From CAYHPY01 sp964358485 (lineage in GTDB: Bacteria; Elusimicrobiota; Elusimicrobia; UBA1565; UBA9628): a stretch of 15,055 nucleotides of DNA. The DNA lies in NCBI GenBank assembly GCA_964358485.1, contig CAYHPY010000092.1:1-15055 (forward strand), in the 5' to 3' direction. Below the pieces are notes generated by a model. That model did no database searches. It had not been told where the DNA came from and saw only the letters and a list, made by a program, of their open reading frames with translations. The translations under genes and the position numbers were made by a program. This document shows, piece after piece, positions 13,942 through 15,055 of the stretch. The number at the start of each line of letters is the position of its first letter. Position 1 is the first letter of the stretch.

Positions 13942-15055
13942 ATGGAAAAGAAGAAGAAAGCCGAGCCCAAGCCCGCCGCGGAAAAAAAGCCCGCCGTCAA
14001 AAAGGCCCCGAAAGAGGCCGCGGTCAAAGACACGGCCAAAAAGCCCGCCAAGACGACGCGTAAAAAGACCGGCGAGGAAAAGCCCAAGGGAGCCGAGGCC
14101 GGGGTCCGCAAGACCGAGGCGGCCCGGCGGGAAGTCCAGGAAGAGGGCTCGATCGCCCCTCCGTCTCAAAATCTGGTTTCGGCGTTCGATCTTTTCCGCA
14201 AACGGTCGGTCCAAGCCAAGGGTCCCACCGTGGCCCGGGTCGCGGCCGGGGGCTCGCTGCCCAAACCGCCCGCCCCCAAGCCGCCGCCCGCTCCCGAGCC
14301 GGTTGCGCCCGCTCCTGCGGCCGGGGCCGCCCCCCTCTCCCCCGCGCCCGCTCCGGCGGCGCCGCCCCGGGTTCCGACCGTCCTGCCGACCGCCATGGGC
14401 GGAGAGCCCCCCAAGCCCGGCGTCGCTTCCTATCGCGAGACCCCGGCCGCGCCGGCCAAGCCCGCCGTTCCCGGGGCGCCTCCGGCTCCGGCGGCCAAGG
14501 CCCCGTCCCCCGCCGCGCCCGCCAAGCCCGCCGCTCCGGCGCCGGCGCCTTCCCAGGCCCGCCCTCCCTATCGGCCCGGCGCGCCGAGTTTCCGCCCCGG
14601 CGCTCCCCAGAGGCCGCACGGAGGCCCTTCCCGTTCTCATTCCCATGGCCGGCCGCAGCCGACGGCTCGCCCCGAGCCCGCCCGGGACGCCCCCGCCCCC
14701 GCCGCCAAGGCGCTCAAGAAGATTCAAGTCTCCTCGATGCTCACCGTCCGCGAGTTGGCCGAGAAGATGGAGGTGCGGGCCAACGACGTCATCGCCAAGC
14801 TCATCAACCTCGGGATTTTCGCGACCATCAACCAGAGGCTGGAAACGGAAGCCGCCTCGATCGTCGCCCAGGAATTCGGCTTCGAAGTCGAGGTCATCGC
14901 TCTCTACAAAGAAGAGGAGCTCCAGATCAAAACCGCCCAGACCGAGGCTCCGGAAAAGCTCAAGCCCCGGCCGCCGGTGGTCACCGTCATGGGCCATGTC
15001 GACCACGGCAAGACGAGCCTCTTGGACGCCATCCGCTCGGCGAAGGTCGCCGAAG
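13942..15055 (+). CDS. infB: Translation initiation factor IF-2 (N-terminal part, cut by window end)
   Basis: IF2 is the GTPase that places initiator tRNA and joins the subunits. The visible 371 residues begin with a Lys/Ala/Glu-rich segment (MEKKKKAEPKPAAEKKPAVK), continue as a long Pro/Ala-rich disordered linker to about residue 255, and then reach the IF2_N domain at about 264-315 (VSSMLTVRELAEKMEVRAND, with KLINLGIFATIN). The G1 loop GHVDHGKTS starts at residue 351, and the frame is open to the last base. Long, low-complexity N-terminal regions are usual in bacterial IF2. ATG at 13942 follows nusA by 11 bases without a clear ribosome binding site. Confidence 0.97.
   Translation, partial: MEKKKKAEPKPAAEKKPAVKKAPKEAAVKDTAKKPAKTTRKKTGEEKPKGAEAGVRKTEAARREVQEEGSIAPPSQNLVSAFDLFRKRSVQAKGPTVARVAAGGSLPKPPAPKPPPAPEPVAPAPAAGAAPLSPAPAPAAPPRVPTVLPTAMGGEPPKPGVASYRETPAAPAKPAVPGAPPAPAAKAPSPAAPAKPAAPAPAPSQARPPYRPGAPSFRPGAPQRPHGGPSRSHSHGRPQPTARPEPARDAPAPAAKALKKIQVSSMLTVRELAEKMEVRANDVIAKLINLGIFATINQRLETEAASIVAQEFGFEVEVIALYKEEELQIKTAQTEAPEKLKPRPPVVTVMGHVDHGKTSLLDAIRSAKVAE

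Noticed and set aside
12416..15006. Very long minus-strand open frames opposite nusA and infB (496 and 609 codons)
   Set aside because: They are antisense shadows of NusA and the Pro/Ala-rich IF2 linker; the peptide is Gly/Arg-rich repeat-like text and has no recognisable domain.

Overview
The window is a GC-rich bacterial chromosomal segment carrying the translation and cell-envelope superoperon rpsB-tsf-pyrH-frr-uppS-cdsA-dxr-rseP-proS (1-8112), then a ~4 kb accessory block (8109-12041), then rimP-nusA-infB (12201-15055, infB cut by the window end). This order matches the Bacillus subtilis order rpsB...proS-polC-rimP-nusA-(ylxR-ylxQ)-infB. Here polC, ylxR and ylxQ are absent, and unrelated genes sit where polC would be. 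I cannot name the lineage. The MEP isoprenoid pathway (dxr) and the very high GC third positions show a bacterium, probably from a draft or metagenome assembly, because a 100-N gap placeholder interrupts proS.

Region 1 (1-8112, all +) is a tightly coupled operon. Most junctions overlap by 1-11 bases (TAATG, TGATG, ATGA). It supplies ribosome parts and factors (S2, EF-Ts, RRF), UMP kinase, undecaprenyl-PP and CDP-diacylglycerol synthesis, the first committed MEP-pathway step, the site-2 protease RseP and prolyl-tRNA synthetase. proS carries a perfect in-frame 60-bp tandem repeat that runs into the assembly gap.

Region 2 (8109-12041) is accessory. It holds a membrane-anchored SGNH-type hydrolase (-) overlapping proS tail to tail, a decayed gene fragment with a frameshift (+), a HicB-HicA toxin-antitoxin pair (-) bracketed by two diverged 75-bp direct repeats, a small secreted protein of unknown function with low GC (-), and a secreted TPR protein (+). 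The starts of these last two genes lie one base apart, facing away from each other.

Region 3 (12042-15055) begins with a near-perfect sigma70-type promoter followed within about 25 bases by an intrinsic terminator, an arrangement suggesting attenuation of the rimP-nusA-infB operon. RimP (30S maturation), NusA (elongation, termination and antitermination) and IF2 (initiation) follow. infB has a possible promoter of its own overlapping the nusA stop codon.
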